From positions 3,453,080 through 3,517,079 of the forward strand of contig RQOL01000466.1 of assembly GCA_013076295.1 (NCBI GenBank): a stretch of DNA of 64,000 nucleotides. Direction: 5' to 3'. How positions within the stretch are numbered: position 1 is the stretch's first letter; the number at the start of each line of letters is the position of its first letter. The position numbers were made by a program, and so were the translations under genes. This DNA comes from Sanderia malayensis. Its lineage: Eukaryota; Cnidaria; Scyphozoa; Semaeostomeae; Pelagiidae. Below, in pieces: positions 37,701 to 49,068 of the stretch. Below the pieces are notes generated by a model. That model saw only the letters and a program-made list of their open reading frames with translations, searched no databases and had not been told where the DNA came from.

Positions 37701-40700
37701 TGTGCCCAAATATGAGCAGCCTGTGCATGGGATGTATGACGTAACATTTTATGATCGTCTAATGTTTTGTTGCTGCTGCGTAGCAGAGCGAAGCGGTTGC
37801 GCAAGAATAATTTGCTGAAATCTATTATTTCTGAAATTCCAAAATCCAGCTATGAAACGTAAATGTCACATCAAATATAGATATCTCGGCTTCCAAGCAC
37901 ACTAAACACCCCCATATTTTTGAAGCACTCTTCAAGACATATCGTTTTAATCAAATGCTAGATGCTTTAGTATTTAGCTTTAGCTTTTGATTATTCGTTT
38001 TACATCACAGCAGCACTCATTTTAGCAATGTTAACAGCTAGTTTTTATTTTTTTCTTTACTTCTTTATGCTCTAGAATGCTGCCATACGATAGTAGCTAG
38101 AGCATTTTAGCAATTATTATTGGTATTATTATTTCAAATGCCAATTCTAAAATTCCCTGGTTCTTCAGGCGACGAAGGAATTTCTGAAGATGAACTCTTC
38201 AATATGTTGAAGCCAACTTTGAAAGCTGCAGACAGGTATATACATGTTAATCAACATAATGTTTGAGTATACAAGTAGGCAACTAAACTCTTTTCTAACA
38301 GCCTCCATAACTCGTTTTAAATCGAAGATTAGGTCAATGAACCAGTTGAAAATGTTTACATTTTACGCAATTTAGTTTTATCTCAAATATTTACTTTATT
38401 TTTTTATCATAGTTTAGCGCAACAGTCCTCGGGTGAGTCAACAGATAAGTCAAAACGTAAGAAACTTTCTCATTGAATTGCATTAACTGGTTTTTTCATT
38501 ACACCATTTTCATCTGACCAGCTTAAGCATCCATGCTCTATTGTTACACACAGTCAATGTATTTTATTTAATTTCCAATTCGGTTTGATGAAGAGCATTG
38601 CCTGGCGTGTAAGCCTGCGTAGTGAACTCTGAACCGTAGTCGAATTTCCTTAGCGCTGGGAAGGCAAGAAGATTAATACAGTGAAAAATCTTCAACTTTT
38701 GTATGTTTTCAGCTGTAAATCCTTCAACTGTGGTCGGTTTTCAGTTGTAAAAAGTTGTGGTCAATTTTTGGTTGTAAGAGAAGAGCTCACGATTGCAGCA
38801 GACCTTCAACTTCAATTTAACTGAAGCATTCCAGTAGAATAACGCGACACTGTATTATTACATTCGTGCAGTTGATTAATTTGTGTGTTTTTTTTCATGT
38901 GCAAACAGAATCAGAGGACTTCAGTGAAGTGGCAAGACTGTTGGTACATGAAGCATTTGAAGAGTGCGATCTTCAGCAGGTACTTTTGGCTGTTTACTTT
39001 TTCCGTTGTGACTTTGTGTACTTACATATTCTACAAGGAGATGTATAAACTCTTAATTGATTGATATACGCGTATGTATATGTACGTGATTCGACTCAGA
39101 CTAGAATCAAAACCGAAATTAATCAAAGGCACAGATAACATTTCTTTGCTTTGTTGCTTGTGCCGAAGTCAGGTCACTTATGTGTTGCCACTTTTGATTA
39201 TGATAAATACTGAAACGCGACAGCTAGATTCTTGTCGTTAGAAGAGGCATAATTGACGCAGTTGCAAGAACGAAGCAGTTCGCTTAGCGATAATTGTTTT
39301 AGACCGTTCGTAGATAAAAGCCAAGCAAGATACTGTTTTAAAGATGCACACATAATGAGTATAAACACTAATTTCGTTGCTATACGTTTATCGTTCTCGT
39401 TCAATTGCAATTGTTGATGATATGTCTTTTTTATTTGTTACAGAGTGGAAAGCTTTCGTCAGAATCCTTCCAGAAATGGCTTTCAAATCACAGGGAATTG
39501 GTCAAAGCGATATTCAATAACCCGTTTCAATCAGTAATGAGAAGACGAAAGGTAACATTGTATTCATTGCATCGCATGATATTGTGCACACTCGGTATTG
39601 GCGAGTTGAAGCTCGGTATACCTAACCGGCCCTAACCTAAGCTAACCGTTCTAACTTAACCGTTTTGATTTGAATCAATGCCGAAGTTCTAATCAAAACA
39701 CGTCAGTTAACCCTGCGTTATTCTGGTTCTATTCGATCTGTCGTGTCCGATCCATTATGGTATTGTAGCGTGGGAGACAGAACATTGACCCCCTTGCGAC
39801 TTTACAGGACATTTTGTTTCTGGGTTGACAAGCTCTTGTGACTTCAGGGCTGAAACGAAAAGCTTGAAGGGAGCCTGAAACGAAATAATTTCAAGGTGTC
39901 TTCAAGGATTCGACTCTAATATACAGTGTTTTATCGGAGATAATTAAATACAGTTATGAATAAGAATCGTATGGCCAGTATAATACATGCATGTCGGCTT
40001 CGGCCGTCTTTCGCTTTGCAAAGCAAGCATGTTTTATTAAACGTTAAAGCGTGCGCCAGTGCTTCATTTCTATTGACAACAGGTAAATACGCAAGTCCGC
40101 CTTATTTTCCATTGTTTTTATTTATTTCAGTTTGAGGAGCTCAAACCTCAAGGAACAAGAAGCCACAGGTACATTTTGGGTTTTTATGCAAATATTTTCC
40201 ATTTCCTTGGTGATTTGTTTTGGCTAAGCCTGCTCCGACTGCTGAATCGCTGACTTCGAATATCATACACCAAATCCTGATTTGTTGTTTAAAGCCGTTG
40301 ACCATAATGAATACTGGAATGATAGCTCCATATTGTCCAGCTGAATTTTGCAACAAATCCAAAAACATGAGCATGAAAACACGTGAGGTGGGCGTCTTTC
40401 TGCGCATGACGTAGACTTTATGCGGCGGCCATGACAACAGCGTAAACATTCAGATGCAGGTTTCTATTTGAAGGCTTCTTCGATCGATTGTCCGTTTAAT
40501 TGTGGCGTTTTTATTAGCTTCCATTCAACTTAAACAGAAGTTTCTTTGCTATTTTAATCAACAAAGTAAAACAAAGCAAAACAATGGATTAGTGGGTAGG
40601 ATATTGCAAATAACAATAACATGAAATTCCTTGGAATTAACTAGTGTGACGTGAGTGAATAAAGGAATTTAAGAACACATCAGAAAAGTTTTTAATTCAG

Positions 40701-43700
40701 TATCTTGATTCAGACTGTGTGTTACGAATGTACTACTCTCGATTAGATGAAGTTTTTTATTCAATGTGGGACTTCCAGGTTGGTAATATAAATCGCTGAA
40801 ACCGTCCTAAAATTATGTTTATACGTTTATATAGCTTGTTTTGTTTATATATTGCTTCAACAGAACCTGCTGTTTTGATATGAATGTATATTTTAAATTA
40901 AACGTTTTTCAATGCAGGATCCAACCACAAACATGGATGGACGAGGTAAACGATGACAGTGACTCTTGGCCCAATGGTAAGATTGTTGTTGCTGTTTATA
41001 CCCCATTTGTAACTCGTGACGTCATTTGTGACTCTTGTGCGCCACAATGCCTGTTATGCTCAACAACACGGAAAATGGTGGGTCGTTGCGTGGGCCATCA
41101 TCCAACAGGAACTTGTCGAACATTTTATTTTCACGCACGCACGCATGCTCAACCAGGATGTTGTGTTCGTTGATTGTTTATGAAAATGCAATGCCCATAC
41201 ACGTCATCCGCCGCTCAATATATGGTAAACTATGCCCCTCATATCTGGAAGAAAATAGTAGTCAGCCACTATCCCCCCCCCCAACTTATACGGACATTTC
41301 TGCCTTGTTTGCATGCCAAACATGCTCGTTGGTTCTCTTAATTAGCTTACATCTGCATCGCGATACTACCGCATGACGAACTCCATAACATGCACTTGAT
41401 TCCACCTTAGTTTACACGGCTGTATGTACTTACATTGCATATGGTATTACTATCATTACCATCATCATCATTGTTATGCCTGCTTCTTTTGCAGGAGTGG
41501 AACCTGGTGATAACTTGGACAATGCTGTCCATCTGTGGAGCCCGATATTCCCCAAAGCGGCCTCGAAATTTCCACCAAGCAGACAGAAGCATGCCAATGT
41601 CTTGTACAATGGAAGCATATACATGTTTGGGGGTCGCAGCAAAACGGCCAGCCTCAAGGACATCTGGATCTATGACATAGGTGACGTTTTGGAATCTTTA
41701 ATACTGCCACCATGTAAAACGATCAATTCCATGTAACTCCCTGTCAGACTCATTACATACTCGAAGCTATCATTGAATTGAATTGTTTTACAATTTGGTT
41801 GACACTGTATGCGCACTCTCAGTAACGGTTCGTTACTTCATTGGTTACTTCCAGTTGAATTTTAATCTTTACCATGTAAACTACACAATATAAATTATCA
41901 TACAGCCATTTGAGTTGGTTGACTCTATCAGCTTTGGGAGTTAAAATGTAGATAAAACAATGTTGCAATGTCGCTTATATGTTACATTGGACAATTTTTA
42001 AACGGAATTATTTCTATATTTTAAGGTGAAAATATCTGGCAATGCGTTGAAACTCAGGATGGAGCACGACCCCCGTCTTTGCAGGAACATTCTGTCGTTG
42101 TTTACAAGGCAAGTAGCATGATTTTTACACCGCTTTTCACGGGGGTAAAAGGCATTGTTAAAAGCGTGTTTAGTGACGCAACTAAACTTTTCTCTTCTAA
42201 AGCGCCCCTCGTTAAGAACCTACCGAGATGCTCCGGGCAACATTTACTAAGCGATGAACGCCCTTGTAATAATCAGAGTCGAATAAACAGGGCTGTTTAA
42301 TAAGCATTTTAATAAGCGCTGCCGGCGTTTGTAGGGGTACTGTCGTAACCATAACGCATCTAATTATGTATCACAACTGATTCTGTTGCAGGACAATGCT
42401 TACATATTTGGTGGAGCCTTTACAACAGGAAACGAGGCACCATTCTGGAGCTACAATTTTGGTAAGAACATCATTGAATTCAGATTAAATCACTAAGAAA
42501 ATGGAAAATATTTACATGATTTGTGTAGGGCATTTGGTCTCGGTTATTATTTCGAGCCATCAGCGTGCCTGCCTTGAGCATGAAAAGATTATCCGTTTTC
42601 ATTTTAGATACCTCAACGTGGAAGAATCTAAGTAGAAGCAAATTCCAGAAAGTAAATACAACTTTCATACTTTACATTATCATGTTGCTATTGAAATCAA
42701 ATAAATATAAAATAGCTTACAATTCAAAAACCAATTAGTAGCTTACAATTGTTGATAAGTCTTGTTATTTTTTTCAAGGAACCTTCTAATCTGCGATGCC
42801 ATAGTGCTGCTGTCTATAAAGACTCAATGTATTTATTTGGTGGGTTTTTGGATTCTGGGGCATCTACAAATGACATCTGGCAATATAATTTCAGTAAGTC
42901 CAAGTTATGTATGAAGAGTTATTATTTTGTGACTTGAATAGAATATTGATAGTAAAACAATTGATAGAGCAATCCAGGGCTATGAATTGCTTAATCATTT
43001 GAATTATAAGGCATATACATGGCATACATTGATAATTTTTCAGCAACATTTCGATGGCATTTGTTGACTCCTCGTCCCGGATGTGACGTCATATCAGCCA
43101 GACATTCCCATGCTTCGATTGTTCACAATCGTGCATTGTGGGTATTTGGCGGGCTGGATAATCGGGGAAGAAAGAATGACCTGTGGCGATGGAATTTCGG
43201 TAAGCCTGTGTTCCTTCGTATTAAGGTGGATTTGTTTCAACCCCGTGGCCTCGCTTCAGGAATAATTGACTTTTTCCATGATTATGATTGTTTTTCAGAC
43301 CTGTCCACGTGGAGTAAAATCCGCTGTCGAAATAATCCGCCACCAGTAAGCGGACACACCTGCTCCAAAGTATGTTTTATTTCGGTATTTTCACACCTTA
43401 TGCTGAGTGCATCCTTAATTAATATAACCATAACATAATTAAAATATGGAATATGTTTGTTTATTTTTACGTTAATTGCTTCACTCATAATTGCCATCTG
43501 TTTTCTGTTGTTGTTGTTGTCGTCACTTTGTTTATCAATGTGATCCTCTTCAGGTTGGGTGTCTTCTGGTTGTATTTGGCGGAGAGAACAACACCGAGCT
43601 AAAAAACGAATCTTGGGCCTTCAATTTAGGTAGAGTAGACAGCATTATTTGTTGGCTTCAATTTTTTTATTTACTGATAGCTTGCCTGGAACAAGGGCAG

Positions 43701-45039
43701 CTCGAAATTCGAGGTATTCAAGAGCATGTATGGTGTCTGGAACTCAACGTTCTGTCTGTCTGAACTCGATAAACGTGGCTTTGTGGAGCAACAGTCTTTC
43801 CCTGTACGGCTCAACTGTTATAGCGAATATTGAAGTGAATGCGAGACCACTTCCTTGCATTTAGATTCTCATTGGTTCGTTCGTACCACAGAGCAGCTGG
43901 AAAGACCTGATTGATGTTTCTTAAATGGGGCTTCATTTCTTTTTCAATGGATATTTTGACTGTGATATTTATTCAGTTTTATATTGTTTTGTTTTGTTTT
44001 AGATTCTTGCAAATGGACAAAAGTCACTCCGTTTAGCTCTATAAGTCCGACAATACGAAGCCAGCACACGGCAGTCGTACTAAACCCGTATTCAATTCAC
44101 AGCGGACTGATCAACGTCAACCGACCAAACACGACACGATCTGCTCCCGACCCGACGAACTACGACTATCGCAGCTGCGAAGCCGGCGGTGGCTACGGAG
44201 TAGTCAACAATAGGTATCGAGCAGCTTCGGCCGAATCATTGTTATCAACGACTGATTATCATCAGAAGCGATTAATGAAAGGCAAGAGCCTTGATTTACA
44301 ATTCATCGTCGACAATGATGGATTTGAGGGGAGTTTTGTCGACGTAAACACTAATGAATTTGACAATGATAATAAATGTTATGATATGTGGTCTGCAAAT
44401 ACAACGCTTGGAGATTTGAATAGACATGACTATGAAGGTCGAGCTATCGGAGATCCTGCACAGCAACTTGCTGCTTCGCAACGACAATTCGACGAAGTAT
44501 CGACTGCGACTACTGCGACAACTGCGAATCGGATGAACTGGGCAGTGATTGTTATCGGTGGTAAAGGAAGACTCAGTTCGGATATGTACAAAACCACTGT
44601 TGATATATGGAAATGTGACATTGGAACAGGTATGTAGTTTTTGTCCTTGGAATATTCAGTCTTTCATCTGCTATGTCTTCTCTTTTAGCGCTTTATCGTA
44701 ACTTCGAGGTTGAATTATTACTCATTTTTGGCAATTTTCTATTCAGATGTCGGTGTTCACCATATCAAAACTATCACTGTGAAGGAGCAGAATACCCGTG
44801 CGATGCACATGCGCAGTCATACAGCAAAACCACGTGCGGTTGAAACGCAGGTTATTGACATGGACACGTCAGTTGACAAATCTCCCTCTTTGAAGCAGAA
44901 ATTAATAAGTGAAAAGAACTCGAAGCATTACGATCAGTTGATAATAACGGATTTGACTTCTGATATTGAAGACTCTTGTATCACTACGTCAAGTACTGCC
45001 ATTAATTCGCATTGGGAATCGAGGAACCTTCTTTTGTAA
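34723..45039 (+). CDS. EF-hand plus kelch beta-propeller protein, 862 aa (21 exons)
   Basis: Exons: 34723-34939, 35083-35173, 36109-36206, 37395-37456, 37585-37597, 38169-38235, 38413-38456, 38909-38979, 39444-39551, 40131-40168, 40918-40976, 41495-41680, 42026-42108, 42392-42461, 42608-42651, 42779-42893, 43044-43199, 43299-43369, 43554-43629, 44003-44629, 44747-45039; every phase agrees. N-terminal half: calmodulin/calcineurin-B-like region with EF loops DRDNDGRIDAYE (about 122-133) and DLDGDEGISEDE (about 158-169). The second loop is split by a 13-nt exon. A Ser-rich linker follows, then six kelch blades from about residue 310, with FGG cores MFGGRS, IFGGAF, LFGGFL, VFGGLD, VFGGEN and VIGGKG. 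Blade 6 is interrupted by about 140 aa of Asn/Asp/Ser-rich sequence. Exon 13 uses a GC donor. Exon 7 has two in-frame donors (38432 or 38456). The protein could couple Ca2+ sensing to a propeller scaffold; this is inference. Confidence 0.88.
35480..35524. repeat. Tandem 21-bp duplication in an intron
   Basis: 'cccaagatctcagtttctaaat' occurs twice in direct succession in intron 2 of the EF-hand/kelch gene. Confidence 0.85.
37144..37260 (+). pseudogene. Fossil of a hAT transposase C-terminus
   Basis: A short frame ending in TGA (37258-37260) reads '...LLHVFPDAKIRAPLSVAETEKSF'. It resembles the hAT dimerisation signature (FPN..I....PVSVAEAERSFS). No other part of a transposase is visible and the frame is only about 38 codons. 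It lies in an intron of the EF-hand/kelch gene. The resemblance is to a short motif, so the call is tentative. Confidence 0.42.
37911..38044. repeat. Dispersed repeat, copy B
   Basis: Same orientation as copy A at 19350-19486, with shared blocks 'ttttaatcaaatgctagatgct', 'catcacagcagcactcattt' and 'gcaatgttaacagctagttt'. It lies in intron 5 of the EF-hand/kelch gene. Confidence 0.75.
42109..42391 (+). other. GC-AG intron
   Basis: The exon ends ...GTTTACAAG|gcaagtag and the next begins after ctgttgcag. Joining in phase 0 gives 'HSVVVYK|DNAYIFGGAF', a normal kelch strand pair. No GT donor nearby preserves this frame. AAG|GCAAGT is the usual form of a GC donor. The intron also holds GC-rich 'aagcgcccctcg...aataagcgctgccgg' sequence that resembles the MITE families seen elsewhere in the window. 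Confidence 0.8.
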
Positions 45040-45964
45040 ATGATACATGAACGTGAGATTGCTATTTTGCATGGTGAGTCTTCTTCGTCAATTGATGTTT
45101 TCATCAACTGTTATTGGGGGTATCTTGCGCGCATGCGCTAAGCCACAGGTTGAGCGAAACACAGGGACACAGTGTAGTAAGTTCTACCGTAACATTGTAA
45201 TTTTGCTAAGCGATGCATAATTAAGTATGTATTAAATCTTTCGCCACTTGCAGTGTTGACTATTGTGCTCAGTAATTTATTTTGTGAGCTGCGTAATTTC
45301 CACACCGCCAAACACTAGTTGTGACTCCAGTTCGTCGTTCGGTTTTGTTCTCAAAGGATTTTCTTCATAAGTTCCTTTGATGTGGATTTTTTTTGCCGCC
45401 TGACCGCGTCGATAATTAGGCCAGCATCTGGTGTTTTACCGCGGGCGGTGGGAACAACCCAGATTCGTCAGATATAAACCAGGATGGATACTAATTATTT
45501 GTAGACAACAAATATTTTTTTGCTTATAAATATTTGTTGATTACTGTAAATATGGAAGTAGAACTTTTATTTTCTTAAATTCTTTTTATAATGTTATATG
45601 CTTTTACTTGAGTTAATTGCACGGATTTTCTTGGATTTGATGAATGTATTAAGTACGATATTGATTAATCTTATTCGTTTTTTTTGGCTTTATTTATAAT
45701 TCAATTATTATCAACGTCCATTTTACCGTGCTAAACTTGATTGATTTACTTTTGGCGTAACTAAAGTGTCTCGAACCTGCAGTTGCGAAGAAAATTTTTG
45801 AATTCTTCGATGCTCTTAATACTTCTATAGGACCAACCAATCTTCATTCTTTTTTCCGCACACATATCTTTTCATAGCATACTTTTTTATTGTGGGAATA
45901 ATGAAACTCAAAATTGCTTAAAGCGCTAAAAATTTAAAACGATCGAGCTTCGGCAAAGGTTGAT
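45040..45964. other. Intergenic, 3' flank of EF-hand/kelch gene
   Basis: AT-rich, nothing recognised. Confidence 0.35.
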
Positions 45965-46086
45965 ATAAAGGTTAGGGGTTTAGGGTAAGGCTTGGGGTTA
46001 GAATTATTAGACTTGGGTCAGGGTTAGGGTTAGGTTTAGGGTTAGGGTAAAGCTTAGGGTTAGTATTATTAGACTCAGGGTTAGAT
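45965..46086. repeat. Interstitial telomere-like tract (degenerate TTAGGG)
   Basis: Degenerate TTAGGG/TTTAGGG runs enclose a duplicated segment 'gggttagaattattagact' / 'gggttagtattattagact' about 65 bp apart. The strand orientation is opposite to the CCCTAA blocks of the composite satellite at 17884-18970. Confidence 0.8.
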
Positions 46087-46948
46087 CTTTTCCTTTTAGA
46101 GAGTCTGGCTCCCAGAGTATAAACAATGTTTGCACCTCTGAAAACTTTTTCTATAATCTCTCGGGACTATTTTTTGTTCCACTATTAAGGTCTGTGGAAA
46201 TATTTTTCATAAATCGATTAATTTTTCGCGGAGATAAACAGTAATTACGTTCATTCTGGCAATCTCTAGATGTTGAAGCTCGGGAACTATTCAAGAAAAA
46301 TCTAGTTGAATAATTAATGATGAGGTGATTCGTATTTTTTCATTCAACTATATTCGCATGGAATTTTCGTGAAGGAATATTAGACTACGGTGAACACGGA
46401 GGGGCCCCATATTGAAAAACATGTCCCTGAAATGTGCAATTAATTTCATTTCACTATGCCAGTAATTGATACGTCAGTAAAAGCATTGTTTTGTACACTT
46501 TGGCATTCTCGTTGCTCAACGCTGAATTGGGCCTTGAAGTGCTTCGATATGTTTGATTTGAACTTCTGACAATTTGTGCACATGCGCATCACATCGAACA
46601 CGCACACCAGAACTCCACAATGTTTTTCTTCCTGCTACGTCAATATGTCAACATGACCATTAATTATTTGTGATTTTCGGCTTGATTTTAGTTGCTCACT
46701 GCTTGCGCTATAGAGCGAGGGAAAAACATCCGACAAGAAAAGAAATACACCTGTTTCATTAATACAAGTTAGGCTGTTTGGTACATGCGTACAGGTAAAT
46801 ACACTGTTTTAAATAGCTAAATGCACACACAAGACTTACCGCTATAATATTGATCAGACATTTGTGTACTTGTTACTTACCTGTACTTTATAACAGTACT
46901 CAACTCAATTCTATTATTGTTATTTGTTTATGATTACGCGTTCGGGTA

Positions 46949-47173
46949 ATTTTGGGAATAGTAACTTACGTGTGGTGTGTTGACGTATTTAGCTGGAAAT
47001 TCTTCTGCGCCTTTTGGCCGATAAACATCGCTTATTCTTGCCAAAGCATCAAGGGAAACATGCAGTGTGCTATATTGGTGGCGGGAGATGCATTTATTTG
47101 AGCGATCCTTCTTCATCGTGCAGTACATGATGCGAAAATCGGTGTTCGTCAATTTTCGCATTTGATGAAGCAA
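46949..47173 (-). CDS. Candidate isolated coding exon, unknown gene
   Basis: Open frame on the minus strand starting MLHQMRKLTNTDF (47173) and reading through '...LARISDVYRPKGAEEFPAKY' to 'VNTPH' followed by a strong donor (|gtaagt, at 46948). Composition is protein-like (Arg/Lys/Tyr-rich), reminiscent of small ciliary microtubule-associated proteins, but no family is recognised. I could not find a convincing partner exon between 45.1 and 46.9 kb. It could be a first exon, a relic, or chance. Confidence 0.3.
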
Positions 47174-47583
47174 CCCACACCGGCATACAAATTTCGGAGG
47201 GATAAAATTTTATTGAGAAACTTCGACTGCATGTGGCTTCATCAAAGGATCGCAGAAAGATCATCGGAGACACGGTGAAAGTATTGATGATCAGATCTGT
47301 CCAACCGAGTGAACAATTTTTGCATCTGTGCGGTTATTGGAAAATCTGAGCAGATGCCAGATGTCAATTTTATTTGTGACTCAAGTTCGCTTTAACATCG
47401 CGAGTATTTTCAACGAAGTATTTTGAAGAGTCGGTCATCAAGAGAAATCTTGTTGCGAACTGGTGAAACCATATTGTTTTTGAGACCTATAGGGTTGTTA
47501 TTTGATTGAGATCCAAAGCTATTGAAGTCTCGTGTTCATCTCATTTCATTACAGTTTACGTTCTTTTACTCGTTGAGTGAAAG

Positions 47584-48219
47584 ATGAATACATTTCCAAG
47601 GAGAAGGCAAGCAGCACTAGATTCATCCGAAAAGAGAAAAGATTTGGAAATATCCTTCAGCATATTCGACGCTGAAAATCAAGAAGATAGTCATCACCAT
47701 AATCATAATGAACATGTTCACGAAACTGTTGACAAGCTGCCGCTCCTTAATGGCGCTGATTCGAAGCAAAAACACGGTCATTGCGCAGGTGGTGTGAAGA
47801 AACGACAGCGGCTTGTCAGCTGCCTTCTTAAGAAGGCTCGCTCAAAAAATTATCATCATCGCCAGCAGCAAGAAAAAGACCCCACAGTGAAGAACGAGGA
47901 CGTATCTGCAGAATACGACGAACAAAACAATGACCCCACGCACTTCACTGCAGCTTACGCGGAAGATAGCGACCCCACGCGTAAACATTACGCGGATAGT
48001 CAAGCTCATGCTGTCAAGCCATCGTCATCAAAAAATAAGTCGCGCGGCATGGAGAAATCCGCCTCGTTTGAGTACGCGGAGTTGGAGAATGAACCGGACT
48101 ACTCGTCGCGGTTGGAGGACAGACGCCGCGCGGTTTGTCCAAGACTTAGGACCACTGACGCCTTGCATCTGGAAACGTTCATCGTTGTTTCCAGATTGAA
48201 GAACTTCGACCTGTTTTGA
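47584..48219 (+). CDS. Hypothetical hydrophilic protein, 211 aa
   Basis: Single open frame with Met at 47584 after an in-frame untranslated stretch. It has no hydrophobic segment. It is His/Asn/Glu-rich at about 35-60 (EDSHHHNHNEHVHE) and Lys/Arg-rich at about 70-100. An internal imperfect duplication, 'DPTHFTAAYAED' / 'DPTRKHYADS', lies at about 118-145. GC content is higher than in surrounding non-coding DNA, which supports coding. There is no family resemblance. It may be the first exon of a longer gene, but no convincing partner exon was found. Confidence 0.45.
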   Translation: MNTFPRRRQAALDSSEKRKDLEISFSIFDAENQEDSHHHNHNEHVHETVDKLPLLNGADSKQKHGHCAGGVKKRQRLVSCLLKKARSKNYHHRQQQEKDPTVKNEDVSAEYDEQNNDPTHFTAAYAEDSDPTRKHYADSQAHAVKPSSSKNKSRGMEKSASFEYAELENEPDYSSRLEDRRRAVCPRLRTTDALHLETFIVVSRLKNFDLF

Positions 48220-49068
48220 GAGGGAAGAATGTGCCAGAACAAGTTCCAAATGATGCTACTCGCTTCAAAAGTCAGTCTGTTTTGATTTACCGTTTTATTT
48301 AAGAATAACGAACAGCAACAAACAATCATTATTATTATTGCTCTTTTCATCATTATTATTGTTAATATTATTATTATTGTTGTTAGCAAAAAATTTCAGC
48401 GTGATCCAAAGACTAACGATTTGACGCGGCCTACGAGCTGCTTTGTACCTACTAAGCCAGATAAAGAATCCCTGTTGCGTGTAACTAATCACTCAGCTTA
48501 ATGAAGAGCAACAATGGCTTAAATTCTGCTAACTATTACACCACTAACTACTAACTATTACACGTTCTACTTAGTAACGGTACGTTTTTGCAGCTTTTTA
48601 TTCAAGTTTTATTATCTGCGGTGAGTGTGCTTTCAATTCTTCAGCTTGTAATGGTTTTATTAGGCCATAATTAAGTAATGCAGAACAGCTACAAACAAAC
48701 CCCAACCTTTCACGTTTGATAACCTTGGTAAATTAGCAAAAGGCCTTCTACCGTCGACTATAGTCTTATAAAACATAATTAATTCTGTACAGTTGAGATT
48801 TATAGTCAAACTAAGGTAGTTCAGAGACATTTAGCAAAGTTAATGTGATAACAAAAACGTTTGACTTGATACAGGACCCGATCCCGAAGATATTTGCAAT
48901 ATGCAGTAAATTCCAGTATGAAAAAAGTAATCATGTTTAGTAAATGATTTGTTCATGAACAAAAGACCATTGTTTTTCTATTGTTTTTTGCCAAGAATCA
49001 AGTTGAAGTTTCCCATAACATGGGAATTACTGTAGCGACGTCCATTACATCGCAATATCACAGTCAAG
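48220..49068. other. Intergenic, convergent
   Basis: Contains an (ATT)n/(TTA)n-rich stretch at about 48325-48392 and a tandem 'actaactattaca' duplicate at about 48528-48562. No gene seen. Confidence 0.4.
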
